DNA of 64,000 bases. Origin: Paramecium pentaurelia. Lineage: Eukaryota > Ciliophora > Oligohymenophorea > Peniculida > Parameciidae. A model generated the notes under the pieces. The model saw only the letters and a list, made by a program, of their open reading frames with translations, was not told the DNA's origin and made no database searches. The stretch is taken from assembly GCA_905183005.1 (NCBI GenBank), contig CAJJDO010000158.1:183458-247457 (forward strand). Reading direction: 5' to 3'. The position numbers and the translations under genes were made by a program. Of this stretch, positions 1 through 10,761 are shown one piece after another; the first letter of the stretch is position 1, and every line of letters begins with the position of its first letter.

Positions 1-2225
1 TATAGTATTCAATATTTGATCATCTCCTTCAATATTTATTAATTATACACCTTTTTCTAATTCATCTTCTTTATTATAATTCCAAATCAGTATTCTACTA
101 ATTTGAATACATTATGGAAATGAAAATTGTATCCTAATTTATCCATTATGAAATTGCCATCTTTCATCATTATTCATTATTGTTTCTGATTAATAAGTAA
201 TCACTTTATATTTTTTTATTTTTAATGATTATCCATATTTATCATGAATTTCTATCTTATCTAATCCAACATATTTATCACCCCAATTCTTTAAAATATA
301 TATTGTTAATGTTTTAACAGTTACAGTAGGTAATGTATTGAGAATAGATGCAAATGCTTTTTTAGAATTTTATTATAATAATTTATCAGATGGTTATTTA
401 ATAAGAATACCATTATTCTATTTTTATTAGTTATGTTTATTAAATGTAGCAGTATCTGGTCTACTAAATTTTATAGTATTTTCTAATATCTATTTTTATT
501 ATTAAATCTAATTCTCATGTAATCTATTTAACCAATCAGATTAAGATATTTTATCTAAGATTTATTCATTATTAGTAAACATTATGTATTCTGCATTATC
601 ACTATTACATGTAGCATTAGCTTATTTAATCTCATCATAAAATATAGGATCTACTTAATCAGATAAATCCATTCCAATCAATATCTCCATTCTTCTTACT
701 CCTTTATTTCTATGTGTTCTTCCTTTATTATAATTCCAAATCCTTATCATAGCTATCTTTGTTTCCTTAAATTTCAATTTAATCTCCATATTCTTTTCAA
801 TCCTTTCTAAACACATACATTTCTCATCCTAAGTAAGATAATTATCATCAAATAAAACATATGGATTCTTAAAAAAACCACTTGCTTCCATTACTTATAC
901 TTTATTTCCTAAATAATCAAATATCTCTATCCCAGTTAATCCTATATAAAACATATCTCCCCAATTTTATAATAATTTAAATATTAATAAATTTCCTATA
1001 GGACAATCAGGAATTGTAATTCCTTTAATTCTTTATTTTGTTTAACCAGCAGCTATATGTGCAACACCTCTTTTTACATATAATATTGTTGAATCTTCCT
1101 CAGTTAATTATTTCTATGGAAATAAATTCATAGGATTTTTAAATAATCTCTTCTAATTAACCTATTATTTAACAGTTTATGGTTCAGGTTATTTGATTCT
1201 TTTTTCATCATCAAAAGGATTTTTCATAACTTTTGGTTTTTAATGTTTAAATTAATTAGATGCTTTTGATTAATTTATACTATTATATAATGAAATTATA
1301 ATTTACATGTTATCATCTGATTTTTTAGAAACCATTGATTACATTGATTAATAAAATGGTTAAGGTATTTCTTTAATTTAATTATTAATTTTCAATTCTA
1401 ATAGATCTGCATATTCAGTAAATGTATTGCCTACTCCTCTTTTTAGTTATCCTGACCAAATAATTTATTCATTTTATAAAATCTCAATGTTTTATACACA
1501 TTTATCTAATTCCTTTCTATTTTTATTAAAATTCCAAATTTTGACATATGTAAGTATATCAGAATCTTCAATATAAAAAAGAGTAATTATGATAGGGAAT
1601 TATTTATAAGTAGTTATCCACATATATTCCTAATTTATTATCAAATTATGTCCATTAATAAGATTAGTAATAGTGTTATTTGAATCATCATCTGAAATGA
1701 TAGATGTTATTTTAATTAGTTTTTATTATTGATTTAACAATTCAATCCCTGTTAATCCTACTTAAGTATTATTACCATAATTAGACAATATTCTTAATTG
1801 CATTCTTTTAGTTTTGTTATTTTTAAAATATTAGATTAGTTCTTCATGTTTTTGTTCTCCATTTTCGATCTACCCCAAAAGTTATTTAACATATTCTTAT
1901 TCTTTTTGAGGTAACTTTTAAATTCTAGAAAGTTCTTGTTACTAATATACCTTAATTCGAGGTTATTAAATATTTATCTCTCGACAGTCGATAATTGGAT
2001 TCTACTATTTTGTGTTTAGTTAGTAGATGTTTGCTGATTTCTAACATTAAATTTCTCTCCTTAACGTATTGATCTATTTAATACGGCAGCCTATTTAGTA
2101 TCCATTGATTTAAGGAATGACATAATCGTGTTATCAGGATTGATATCTTTAGGAGTCGTTCTTGAAGTAGCAGAGACTTGACGAGTTAATTATGGTTTCT
2201 GATATTGTAATCGTGAAACACTCAT
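1..2225 (-). CDS. KATNIP (katanin-interacting protein, KIAA0556) homologue, 3' part beyond window
   Basis: The ATG lies at 2223-2225 and the protein reads MSVSRLQYQKPQ onward; the gene continues past base 1, so the C-terminus is missing. One 26-nt intron (1925-1950) joins a Gln-rich N-terminus to LRIQKLPQKEQEYVKQLLG. At least two repeats of the DUF4457 type are visible: LRILSNYGNNTQVGLTGIEL near the start and, later, NWGDMFYIGLTGIEIFDYLG followed by RIWNYNKGRTHRNKGVRRME; a third unit ends RILIWNYNKEDELEKGV near the window edge. The GLTGIE / IWNYNK pair is the signature of KATNIP, a microtubule- and katanin-associated basal-body protein of cilia. Assignment to the family is confident; the ciliary role is inferred from the family. 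It is divergent from the SR-protein gene with about 70 bp between the two ATGs. Confidence 0.85.
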
Positions 2226-2295
2226 TATTATTTATTAACTATTTTGTATTCTTTACATCCACACCCGTTCATATTGATATTCACAAATTTAATTA
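2226..2295. promoter_or_regulatory. 70-bp bidirectional promoter region
   Basis: Only about 70 bp separate the ATG of the KATNIP-like gene (minus) from the ATG of the SR-protein gene (plus). No TATA-like element can be assigned with confidence in such AT-rich DNA, but both promoters and both 5' UTRs must lie here or inside the genes. Confidence 0.5.
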
Positions 2296-2956
2296 ATGGG
2301 TGAGATTGTCCCTAATCAGCTATTCGTCGCTGGATACAGTCGTAACAAAGTGACTGATGAAAGAGATGTTAAGGAAATCTTTAGAAAATATGCCTCAGTC
2401 AAAGAAGTTGCATATAAAGGTTCATATTCTTTCATTGTAATCTTTCCATCTTATCAGACTTTCAATAGCGAAGCTGAAGCTTAAGAGGCACTTAAAGAGA
2501 CCAATGGAATGGCATATAATGGTCAGAAACTCAAAGTTGACATTGTTGATAAACGCAAAAGTCGAAAAACTGGACCATCTGAGGGTGATTAATGTTTCAA
2601 ATGCAATAAAGGTGGCCATTGGTATTAATTTTATTTGATTCTTAACAGGGCTAGAGATTGTCCTAATGGCAGATCCCCTCATAGAAGTAGAAGATATTCA
2701 AATTCCAGATCTAGGTAGATTATTTATCTATATCAATTCTAGACGTCATAGAAGGAGATCTGATTCTCGTTCTTATTCTTCATAGTCTTCTTCAAGATCT
2801 AGAAGAAAAAATAGATCCTCCAGAAATAAACATAGACATAGTAGAAGTAGAAGTCCGAAAAGACAAGAAAAACCCAAAAAGAGAAGCATCAGTAGAAAAA
2901 GATCACCCTCTGATTCATAATCATCTAAACGTGCTAATTCAGACTCAAAGTCTTGA
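2296..2956 (+). CDS. SR-type splicing factor: RRM, CCHC zinc knuckle, RS tail
   Basis: Four exons; introns at 2437-2457 (21 nt), 2622-2648 (27 nt) and 2715-2742 (28 nt); stop TGA at 2954-2956. The RRM covers about residues 8-80: RNP2 LFVAGYS and RNP1 KGSYSFITFNS, the latter restored only by removing the 21-nt intron, which is a multiple of three and lacks a stop. A CCHC knuckle (CFKCNKGGHWARDC) follows, completed by the second intron. The rest is an Arg/Ser-rich domain with many SRSRS and RSRR runs, ending SKRANSDSKS. This order matches the SRSF7/9G8 and plant RSZ group, which bind exonic enhancers and help U1/U2 recognition in the nucleus. The reading of TAA/TAG as Gln in the RS part keeps the frame open. 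Convergent with the Utp3 gene, 92 bp between stops. Confidence 0.92.
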
Positions 2957-3048
2957 ATAAGAATGGGAAAAAAACACATTTTATTCATCAAAAAATTTTA
3001 ACATATTATAATTGTAATAGTTAGTTACTCTCCTATGCACAAAATTAA

Positions 3049-4520
3049 TCATTACAATCTTACACCTTTTACAATACCAGACTTAATTGCTCCCTCTCCT
3101 ACATAATTAGAAGTTACAGGACTAAATAAATACTCATTATTACTTCTTTATGTATTTGTTTTAACTCTTTAATTTATAAAGTGCTTTTTCATACTTTAAC
3201 TTATGTTTTACTCTTGAATTCTTAATTCTATTACCTCTTCTCCTCCTCATCAATGAAATATTCTATAATTCTCTAAAATTATAATTACCTTCAACATAAC
3301 ATAAGTAATCTTTCTTGGATCATCCTCTCCTACTTCATGTAATTTTTATATTTTATTTAATTTTTAGAAATTCTCAAGTCTTTCAACCTTCTTCTCTTCT
3401 TTCTTCTATTTCTTCTTATCTTTAATCCTCTTTAAATTTTCTTCATAAATCTCATCCATTCCTCCCTCTTCTAAATTTTCATCAACATCCTTCATTGCCT
3501 CTAACATGTCACCAGAATTTACTGATATTCTCGATTCCTCACTATCTTATTCTTTATTTTCATTTTTCTTATGAGTTCTATCAACATCTTCTAATAACTT
3601 CTTAATTTTTGAAATCTTCTTTTCATCTACATCTTCTCTATTATTATTATTATAAATAGTCTTCAACTTCCTCTTCAAACTAAGAGTGTCTTATCCTTCT
3701 TCTTATTTTGTTGTCTACTTCTTTCTCTTTACTTCATTCTTTTTTGCAGATTCTTACTTTTCTTTCTAATCAATATTCATTTATATTAATTGAGCATATT
3801 TCTCATAATTACTACTCTCCTCTATTAACTCCTTCATATCATTAATCTTTTTAAAAATAGGATGATGTTAACTTAATCTTGTCCTTGCTCTCAAATGTAA
3901 ATAAAACCATAACAATCCAAAATAACTTTACATTAATTCAACTCTTATAGTTAAATACTTTTTAATTTCTGTTCCTTTTTCCCTCTTGCAATTCCTCTTT
4001 AATATTTTTATCTCCTTTCCAATAATACTAATTTCCTTAAGGATTCCTTTCAATTCTGGCCAACCTTTTAATACAATATTATTTAATTCTTTAACATCCA
4101 TTTTCTCTATTATTTCAGGTTCTATTCCAATTTCTTCACTTAAACATTGCAATCCAATCAAATTGTATTCATTTGATAATTACTTCATTTTCTATTCAAT
4201 TTCTTATTACTCTTAATCTATATTCACATCCCAAACATCAGTATCCTAAATCTTCTTTGCTGCTTATAATTACAATGCTTTGGCTTCCATCTCTTCCTCC
4301 AATTCAGCATCTGAATCTCCTGACTCTGCATCATCCTTATAATATTTAGCTTTATTTTTTCCCCAATTCTCTATAAGATTAAATTACTCATTTTACATTT
4401 CTCTTATGCAAATGCATTTATTTTCTCCTTCTTATTCTGACTAAGATACTTCTAATTAACTTCTTTATCCTCTTCTTCACTTTGAACACCACTTACAATC
4501 GATGATGAGATTTCAGACAT
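3049..4520 (-). CDS. Utp3/Sas10 homologue, SSU processome protein
   Basis: Starts at ATG 4518-4520 (MSEISSSIVSGVQSEEE) and ends at TGA 3049-3051. Introns at 4371-4396 (26 nt), 3263-3288 (26 nt) and 3122-3143 (22 nt) restore one frame. An acidic N-terminus leads to a Sas10/Lcp5-type domain with GWPELKGILKEI and, further on, GLLWFYLHLRARTRLSQHHP, the family hallmark. A long Lys/Glu-rich linker follows, then the Sas10 C-terminal domain: RKITYVMLKNISLMRRRRGN, NSRVKHKLKYEKAL, and the terminal YVGEGAIKSGIVKGVRL. Utp3/Sas10 acts in the nucleolus in the U3-containing small-subunit processome during 18S rRNA maturation. The C-terminal motif order and the approximately 460-residue length fit the family well. 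Confidence 0.92.
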
Positions 4521-5627
4521 TAATTAAAATTAATAAATACCAATTTATATAATATTATTGCAATATATGAGTATTATTCTTGATTTAACAATATTAAAGT
4601 CTTAATAAGATATTATAATCTTCTATAAAACCTTAAATTGATGGGAATATCAATTACTTATATAAAGGAATAGAATTATTTTGATTTCTATGAATAATAG
4701 AATAGTGGAATTTGAGTAATAATATTTCATAAGTATTTTTACTTTAAAGTTCATGATAATAAAAGATCATAATATATTATAAAATTAGATAATATATTCT
4801 CTAAAGAATTAATGAGTCAAATTTAACCATATAATATAAGTTTGAAAAAGAAAAGTATATTTAGAAAAATTTAATTAATTTGAAGAATATCTAATTTCAT
4901 CTTCTATGATTATGGTAAAAACAATTAAATCATTTTAATGATGAAATAATTATATTTTCAAATCTATAATTAATTAATGGATTTAATATAAAATTCTGAT
5001 ATAAAAAAATCATAGTTCATGTTAAGATTTAGAGGAGAAAATTCTATTCAATAAATTTAATTATGGTCGACTTTATAAAAAACTTCTACCTTATGACTTT
5101 GTTGAACGATGATTGTTTTAATATACAATATTTTACATTTTTTTTTAAGGCATTAATAAAGCTCTTAACATTTTTTTACTTTTCTCAGGAGAGGAAACAG
5201 TATTAATTGCATCAATGTCGAGAGAATTCTATTTTTTAAAAGTGATTCTTGGGAATAGTAATCTCTACTATATCCCCAGTAGACAAAGTTGTTTTTTAAT
5301 TGAGTTTTATTACACTGGTTGTTATTATGAATCGAAATGAAATGAGAAATTTTTATCTCTTGTTAGATTTAATAAATTTGGTTAACTATTTGACTTTATA
5401 TTTAGTGTTGGGTTGATATTATTAATTGTTTGTATTTGATCCTTGTCATTTTGAGGGTTGAGTCTCTTTAGACTTCTTTTATGAAAACTAAATCCAGGAG
5501 GTATATAAAATTAAGCTGTTTATTACATTGGAGTCAAAGTATCATTCGATATCATAATTTTTTATATTTTCTTAAATTAATATTAATGTAATATATTATT
5601 AATGTACAATCTGTAAATTGAATCTAA
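4521..5627. other. 1.1-kb interval without an assignable gene
   Basis: Long for this compact region. On the plus strand two stretches stay open under the ciliate code (about 4720-4870 and 4870-5095), but in-frame TGA codons separate them and no intron I could place joins them. From about 5200 to 5345 a GC-richer patch holds a 41-codon ORF beginning MSREFYFLKV. None has a recognisable motif. It could be a decayed gene, a non-coding RNA locus, or UTR plus promoter sequence. Confidence 0.4.
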
Positions 5628-5831
5628 TCATAAAATCTTATATAAATAACAATGAGATTATCTTCTGGGATCATAATTAATCTAATTATCTTCAGTTATT
5701 TAATTTTCATTATTGGTTTCAATTTGATTAATATTTTCATCTTATTATATATTTTAAGATTCATCTTATTATAAGGTAATTTATTATTATATTATGGTCT
5801 ATTATTATTATAATTATACTTCTTATTCTTC

Positions 5832-5911
<80 letters not shown>

Positions 5912-6917
5912 CCAATTATTATTCATCTTATTATTATTAATCTAATTATTATAATTCTCTTTTAATTATTAAATATTCATATATTTCTTCTTATTATTCC
6001 TATTTTTATTATTTTTATGATTATTTATATTCATTTATACATTAAACCAAAGAATCTTTATCTTTTAATACATAACTTAATGGTTTATCTTTTAATCTAG
6101 TTCTAATAATATTAATTAATTCAGCTTAACCAGATAATTTAATTTTAGTTTCAAATACATTTCTACTTTCAAATACTTGTTCCATAATATTCTTAAATTA
6201 ATAATAAAATAAATACAATTCTTTTTTAATGTGAAGAATGGCTAACAAATATGAGTTATTTTGCCACTCTATTCATTTCTTTTAACAATAATAAATTTTT
6301 AGTATCATCACCACATGATAATGCATCTAATGTACCTTTATCAAATGCAATATCAAATTATTTATCTTAAAAATCCATAGATGTTGCATCCATAACCAAA
6401 TATTATAATTTCATATTTTATTTATTAGCAGATTCCTACATTCTATCAATAATAGTTGTAGATATATCAATTGAAACAATATTATGATAACTATAATATA
6501 TAGATAAATATATATATACCCATCTTTATACATTTATTCAGATAATGCTGAATTACCACATCCAACCATTAATATTGAACTTTCTTTGTTTATTTTAAAT
6601 TTAGTTTGTTCTAAATAGAATTTAAGTTAAGGCCATTCTACATACCAATCAAATCTTCCTTTATGTTCTTTATATCTATCTTCCCAAAATTGATCTCTAG
6701 CATATTCTTCTCTTGAAAACACTTAACTTTTAGGTTATATTTATTCTGATTAAATTTCTTATGTCTATTCTTCTGTTTATTCTTCTGTTTATTCTTATTA
6801 TTTCTCTTTCTATTTTAATTCTTAATCTTTTTTTAGTTTCCATACTCTTAAAAATGCTTTAAGAAATTGCTTCTTCTATTCAGACATTTCTGTATTTTCA
6901 TTATTATTAGAATCCAT
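5628..6917 (-). CDS. eEF1A lysine methyltransferase-like protein (METTL13/EEF1AKMT4 type) with poly-Q C-terminus
   Basis: Starts MDSNNNENTEMSEQKK (ATG 6915-6917) and stops at TGA 5628-5630. Two introns: about 29 nt after KDG (near 6491-6519), and about 25 nt near 6200. The catalytic core has FWEDRYKEHKGRFDWYVEW, SAM motif I (ILMVGCGNSALSE), the acidic motif II region (HNIVSIDIS) and FDKGTLDALSCG, the signature of the class I enzymes related to METTL13 N-domain and EEF1AKMT4, which methylate lysines of eEF1A. After the fold ends near RLKDKPLSYVLKDKDS, an added tail of about 130 residues is almost all Gln with Glu/Asp. The long ATT repeat on the plus strand is therefore TAA-encoded glutamine in this gene. 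The exact substrate is an inference. Confidence 0.85.
5831..5909. repeat. (ATT/TAA)n microsatellite coding for poly-Gln
   Basis: About 79 bp of nearly pure trinucleotide repeat. In the minus-strand frame of the methyltransferase each unit reads TAA, glutamine in this code, giving about 26 consecutive Gln. In the standard code the same tract would be a run of stop codons. Confidence 0.95.
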
Positions 6918-7160
6918 AATTATAGATAATAATTTATATATATAAACCCATAAAGAATTACTGTGAATCTAAGTAATACAAATAATTGATCAGAGATATA
7001 GATTAGGATCATAATCTCTGAGGCAATACTCTAAACATGGTTATTGCTATCAATATTATGATAAATAGATTAATGGTTTAACTTGGAAGCTTATACTGAT
7101 TAATAGTATATGCTTTGTTTCAATAAACCAATATTATTAATTCATTATAATTTTTATCTC

Positions 7161-8275
7161 ATGAACAAAAAAGCTCATCATTCTAGACATTCAAATAACA
7201 AAGAAGCAATAGTGATAAATGATGAAGAAGATGAACCAAAAATGTATATAAACATACTTATAATATAAGTTAAAAGAAGATTAAAAATGATGATGATTGT
7301 ATACTAAATGTAGATGTAATTCCATGGATGAGCAAGAAAACTTTATTGATTAGACATCCAGTCTTAAGATTACATAATGAAATCATTGAATTTTTTGATT
7401 ATATTTCACCATCTGATTAAGAACATTAACGAAGAATCACAGCTTATTTGAGAGTAGAGAAATATTTGTAAGATATAGCCCCAGAGGCTAAGATTGAATC
7501 ATTTGGTAGTTTTAAAACAAGAATGTATTTACCTAATGCAGATATAGATATGGTAATGATAGAAACATCTTGTACATAAAAATAATTATTTAAGAAGGTA
7601 GCTGCTAAAATGATGAAACAAACTAATAAATTTGAAAATGTTAATTTAATAGCTAATGCTAAAGTGCCTATCATTAAATTTATTGAAGTATAATCCTAAT
7701 ATCATTTTGATTTATCATTCAATTAATTAGATGGATTAAAATAAATTGAAGAATTAGAAAAGGCTTTTGAAATTTATCCTGAATTGAAATATCTCTTAAT
7801 GACTTTAAAATGTGTTTTAAGATAAAGAGATTTAAATGAAACATATAGTGGAGGAGTGGGTTCTTTTTTATTATTTTAAATGATCTTGGCTTTTTTAAGA
7901 GAATATCGTAAGGATTTCTTTTAACATAATAAATAAGATCAAATTAAAAATGTTACATTAGGAGAATATATGATTAAATTTCTTGAATTTTATGGAATCA
8001 GATTTGATGTATCAAGAAAGAAAATTGATATGGGTAGAGGAGGAAGTATTGAAAATAAATCTACTTAAGATGAGAGATTCTCATTAATTAGTCCATAAGA
8101 TCCTGATCATGATGTTGGTCATAGTAGTTATAAAATTAAAGAAATATTTAAGATATTCTAAAATAGACACAATTTCTTAACTAATTATAATTTTAAACCA
8201 TAAGAGTCTGTACTTAGATATTTAATTAATCCAACAGATTAGAAATTTTCATTTCTTAAACCAGCTTAATTTTGA
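7161..8275 (+). CDS. Non-canonical poly(A) polymerase, TRF4/TENT4 (PAPD5/7) family
   Basis: ATG at 7161 and TGA at 8273-8275; one 26-nt intron at 7244-7269. The nucleotidyltransferase centre is intact: GSFKTRMYLPNADIDMVM carries the GS motif and the DxD pair, and the third catalytic Asp is in HFDLSF. The PAP-associated domain follows with LKCVLRQRDLNETYSGGVGS, a close fit to TRF4/5, including the GG(I/V)GS element, then LGEYMIKFLEFYG and SLISPQDPDHDVG. In yeast and animals this enzyme adds short oligo(A) tails to nuclear RNAs for exosome decay in TRAMP; the same is inferred here. About 363 residues. Its stop lies 10 bp from the stop of the convergent WD40 gene. Confidence 0.93.
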
Positions 8276-8284
8276 AATATATTT

Positions 8285-9577
8285 TCATATTATTGTTAAA
8301 TACAATCTAAAATTATATACAAAAAGTCTTCCTCTTTTATCTCCAAGAATCAATATACCTTATGGAATATTTATACTTATTGCTGTTACTTCATCAATTT
8401 CTAATAGTTTGACTTTCAATAATAATTCATTAAACTTTATATTATACAAACAAAAGTAATCAGGTTTGCAGATAAATAATAAATGATGAGAATCCAATTA
8501 TTGAATATGTAATATTTTTGATTTTGATAATTTTATGTTTCTTAATATTTTACTCTTATTATTGCAAATCATAATCTTTCCTTGTTCAGTTCCAAAAAAG
8601 TTTAAATTCTTTTCATAATCTGAACAACTTAAATTATTCAATTTTCTAAAATGAGTTCTTGAGATTTTTGATATTAACCATCTTACTGTATATCCTTAAG
8701 AATCAGTTGATAATAATATATTTGTTTCAATTTATTTTAAATTTATTAGCATATTCTTATGAAATTGAAATCTATATTAGTATTAGTTTAAATCTAAATT
8801 ATAACATAAGATATCATGATTTTATCTCTAACCTCCAGGACTAAAAATACAATTCTTATAAAAAATCGCTTGTCTACTATAAGCAAGATTACTTATTTCT
8901 TAATGCAATTTTAAAATTTGATAATTATTATTTATATTTACATTGAAAATTGAGTATTTTTAATCATCTCCACAACTTAATATATATTCTTGTCCTTAAT
9001 ATTTAAAATAGGTTAAAACTCTAATCCATGATTAATGTACATCTTTAATTCTTTATATTTCTTATAGATTTTTATTCCAAATAGAAATTGATTTATCAAA
9101 ACTACTCACAATTATTTTATCTTAAATTTATATAATTTTGCTAACAACTTAATTATCACTTGCAATAAATTTGGAGTAATCACTAAAAGATTAATTGAAA
9201 TCATAAATAAACAGCAATCTTTTATCATTAATAAAATTATCCACTAAAAATAGTTATTCATATTGACGATTAAATTGTTCTAATTTATTAATCTATGAAG
9301 TTAAATTAGAGTTTAATTATTAGAATACATCCTCTATATATAAGGATATCTATTGCAAATTTAGTTGTAATTCTTCAAAGATTCTTTCAATGAATTATTT
9401 TAATTAAGTTTAATTATGTATTGATCCTTATGATAATTTTTTATTTAGATTTAACATCTTTGATTGCCAAAAACTGAATTTTGTAAAGGTCTCTAACAAA
9501 ATGTTTTAAAACTTATTTGTAAATTCTTTGTCTTTAATATTTATATATTCTTTAATGTTATTTAAATTGATATCCAT
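8285..9577 (-). CDS. WD40-repeat protein with N-terminal coiled coil
   Basis: Single exon of 431 codons from ATG 9575-9577 (MDINLNNIKEYINIKDKEF) to TGA 8285-8287. About 120 N-terminal residues are hydrophilic and helical in character (TQLKQFIERIFEELQLNLQQ). They are followed by beta-propeller-like repeats: KIIVSSFDKSISIWNKN, WIRVLTYFKYQGQEYILSCG, TNILLSTDSQGYTVRWLI and GILILGDKRGRLFVYNF. Ser/Thr-Asp...W spacing is that of degenerate WD40 blades. Many related coiled-coil/WD proteins are known from Paramecium; a specific function cannot be assigned. Convergent with the poly(A) polymerase gene. Confidence 0.8.
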
Positions 9578-9730
9578 TAATTATATTAATTATATCTATA
9601 TTTTTAGCATAATTTATATAACAGATTAATACAATCTATAAATTTTAGATCTTAACTAATATATAGAATAAAAATATTTTATTAAAAATAATTATGTAAT
9701 AAGATACAAATACCACTTTTGAAATTTAAG

Positions 9731-10224
9731 ATGGCCAATAGTAATATTAGGTTCCTCTTTAAACTGATAACTAATAAGGTAAACATAATATTGTTTACAT
9801 TCAGTAGTGTATACACAACCCATGAACAATTATGCTTCTCAACCATAATATACTCCTAATCCATAATAAGTTGTTAGAGTTTAGGGATCTCCTTGTAAAT
9901 CTGATAATAATTATTATAGATCCAGTTTAATAAGAATTAGTTGTAGTGAATAATTAATTAGCTAATGCTACATAATCATAGATATTATGTAATTCATCAA
10001 GATTCGCTATTTTAATCACATGTCCTTATTGCTAAAAATAAGGACTTACTAGAATTGATTTTAAAGCAGGATCAGGAACATGGTGTTGTTGTTTCATATT
10101 ATTTTTATTTATATGCTGTATTTGTTGGGTGCCATTTGTGGCTGAAAAATGTAAAGATGTAAATCATTTATGTTCAAATTGTGGGTAACTTGTTGGTTCA
10201 TGTCCTTATAAAGTGTGTGGATGA
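9731..10224 (+). CDS. LITAF-domain membrane protein (LITAF/CDIP1-like)
   Basis: The LITAF domain is complete: ITCPYCQKQGLTRIDF gives the first CxxC, then a Cys/Trp/Phe-rich membrane-inserting segment (TWCCCFILFLFICCICWVPF), then EKCKDVNHLCSNCGQLVG with the HxCxxC knuckle, ending CPYKVCG and TGA at 10222-10224. A 25-nt intron at 9895-9919 is certain because it restores the frame. The N-terminus is Pro/Gln-rich (QPQYTPNPQQVV), typical of the family. The first ATG is at 9731; using it requires an intron of about 28 nt (9751-9778) starting GTT. An alternative start is the ATG at 9822. LITAF proteins sit on the cytosolic face of late endosomes and lysosomes. Confidence 0.85.
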
Positions 10225-10761
10225 ATATGATTCAATAATATTTGTATTTGTTTTGGTTTATCCAACCTATATCATTATAGAATATTAATATATACATTAC
10301 AAAATATTTATATAGAATACTATTAGCTAAATTCTGATTAAAATATAAATTAACTTAAATAGATGTTATTTTATTTAAAGAGTAATTATGACCAAAATTT
10401 TCATATGCAATCTTAAACATGAAGATTTATACAATAATAATTTAAGTATTTAATTTTGATAAAAATCAAACATCTTTCTAAATTGCTATGATATTATTTT
10501 AATAATTTTAGTTTAGAAGTTTCTAATAATAATTAATATGAACTCTGAACTTTGAAGTAAAATTAACTAACTTTAAAATGTATTTCTAATGAAACTAATC
10601 TGTATTTTAGTATGAAAATTTAATAGATTTATCTTATGATAATATTATCGTTTATCATTTTGAAATAGATAGAAGTTTAATATTAAGATAAATAATTTAT
10701 GAAACTATTGATTTTAATATAGTTTATTTACATATATAATTAATCATTTATTTATTTATAA
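10225..10761. other. 537-bp intergenic interval
   Basis: Very AT-rich; I see no open frame of note, RNA gene or repeat. It presumably holds the 3' UTR of the LITAF gene and the promoter of the cyclic-nucleotide-binding gene. Confidence 0.6.

Noticed and set aside
5831..5909. Run of stop codons or a non-coding microsatellite
   Set aside because: The minus-strand frame of the methyltransferase is continuous through it when TAA is Gln, and the sequence on both sides is coding.
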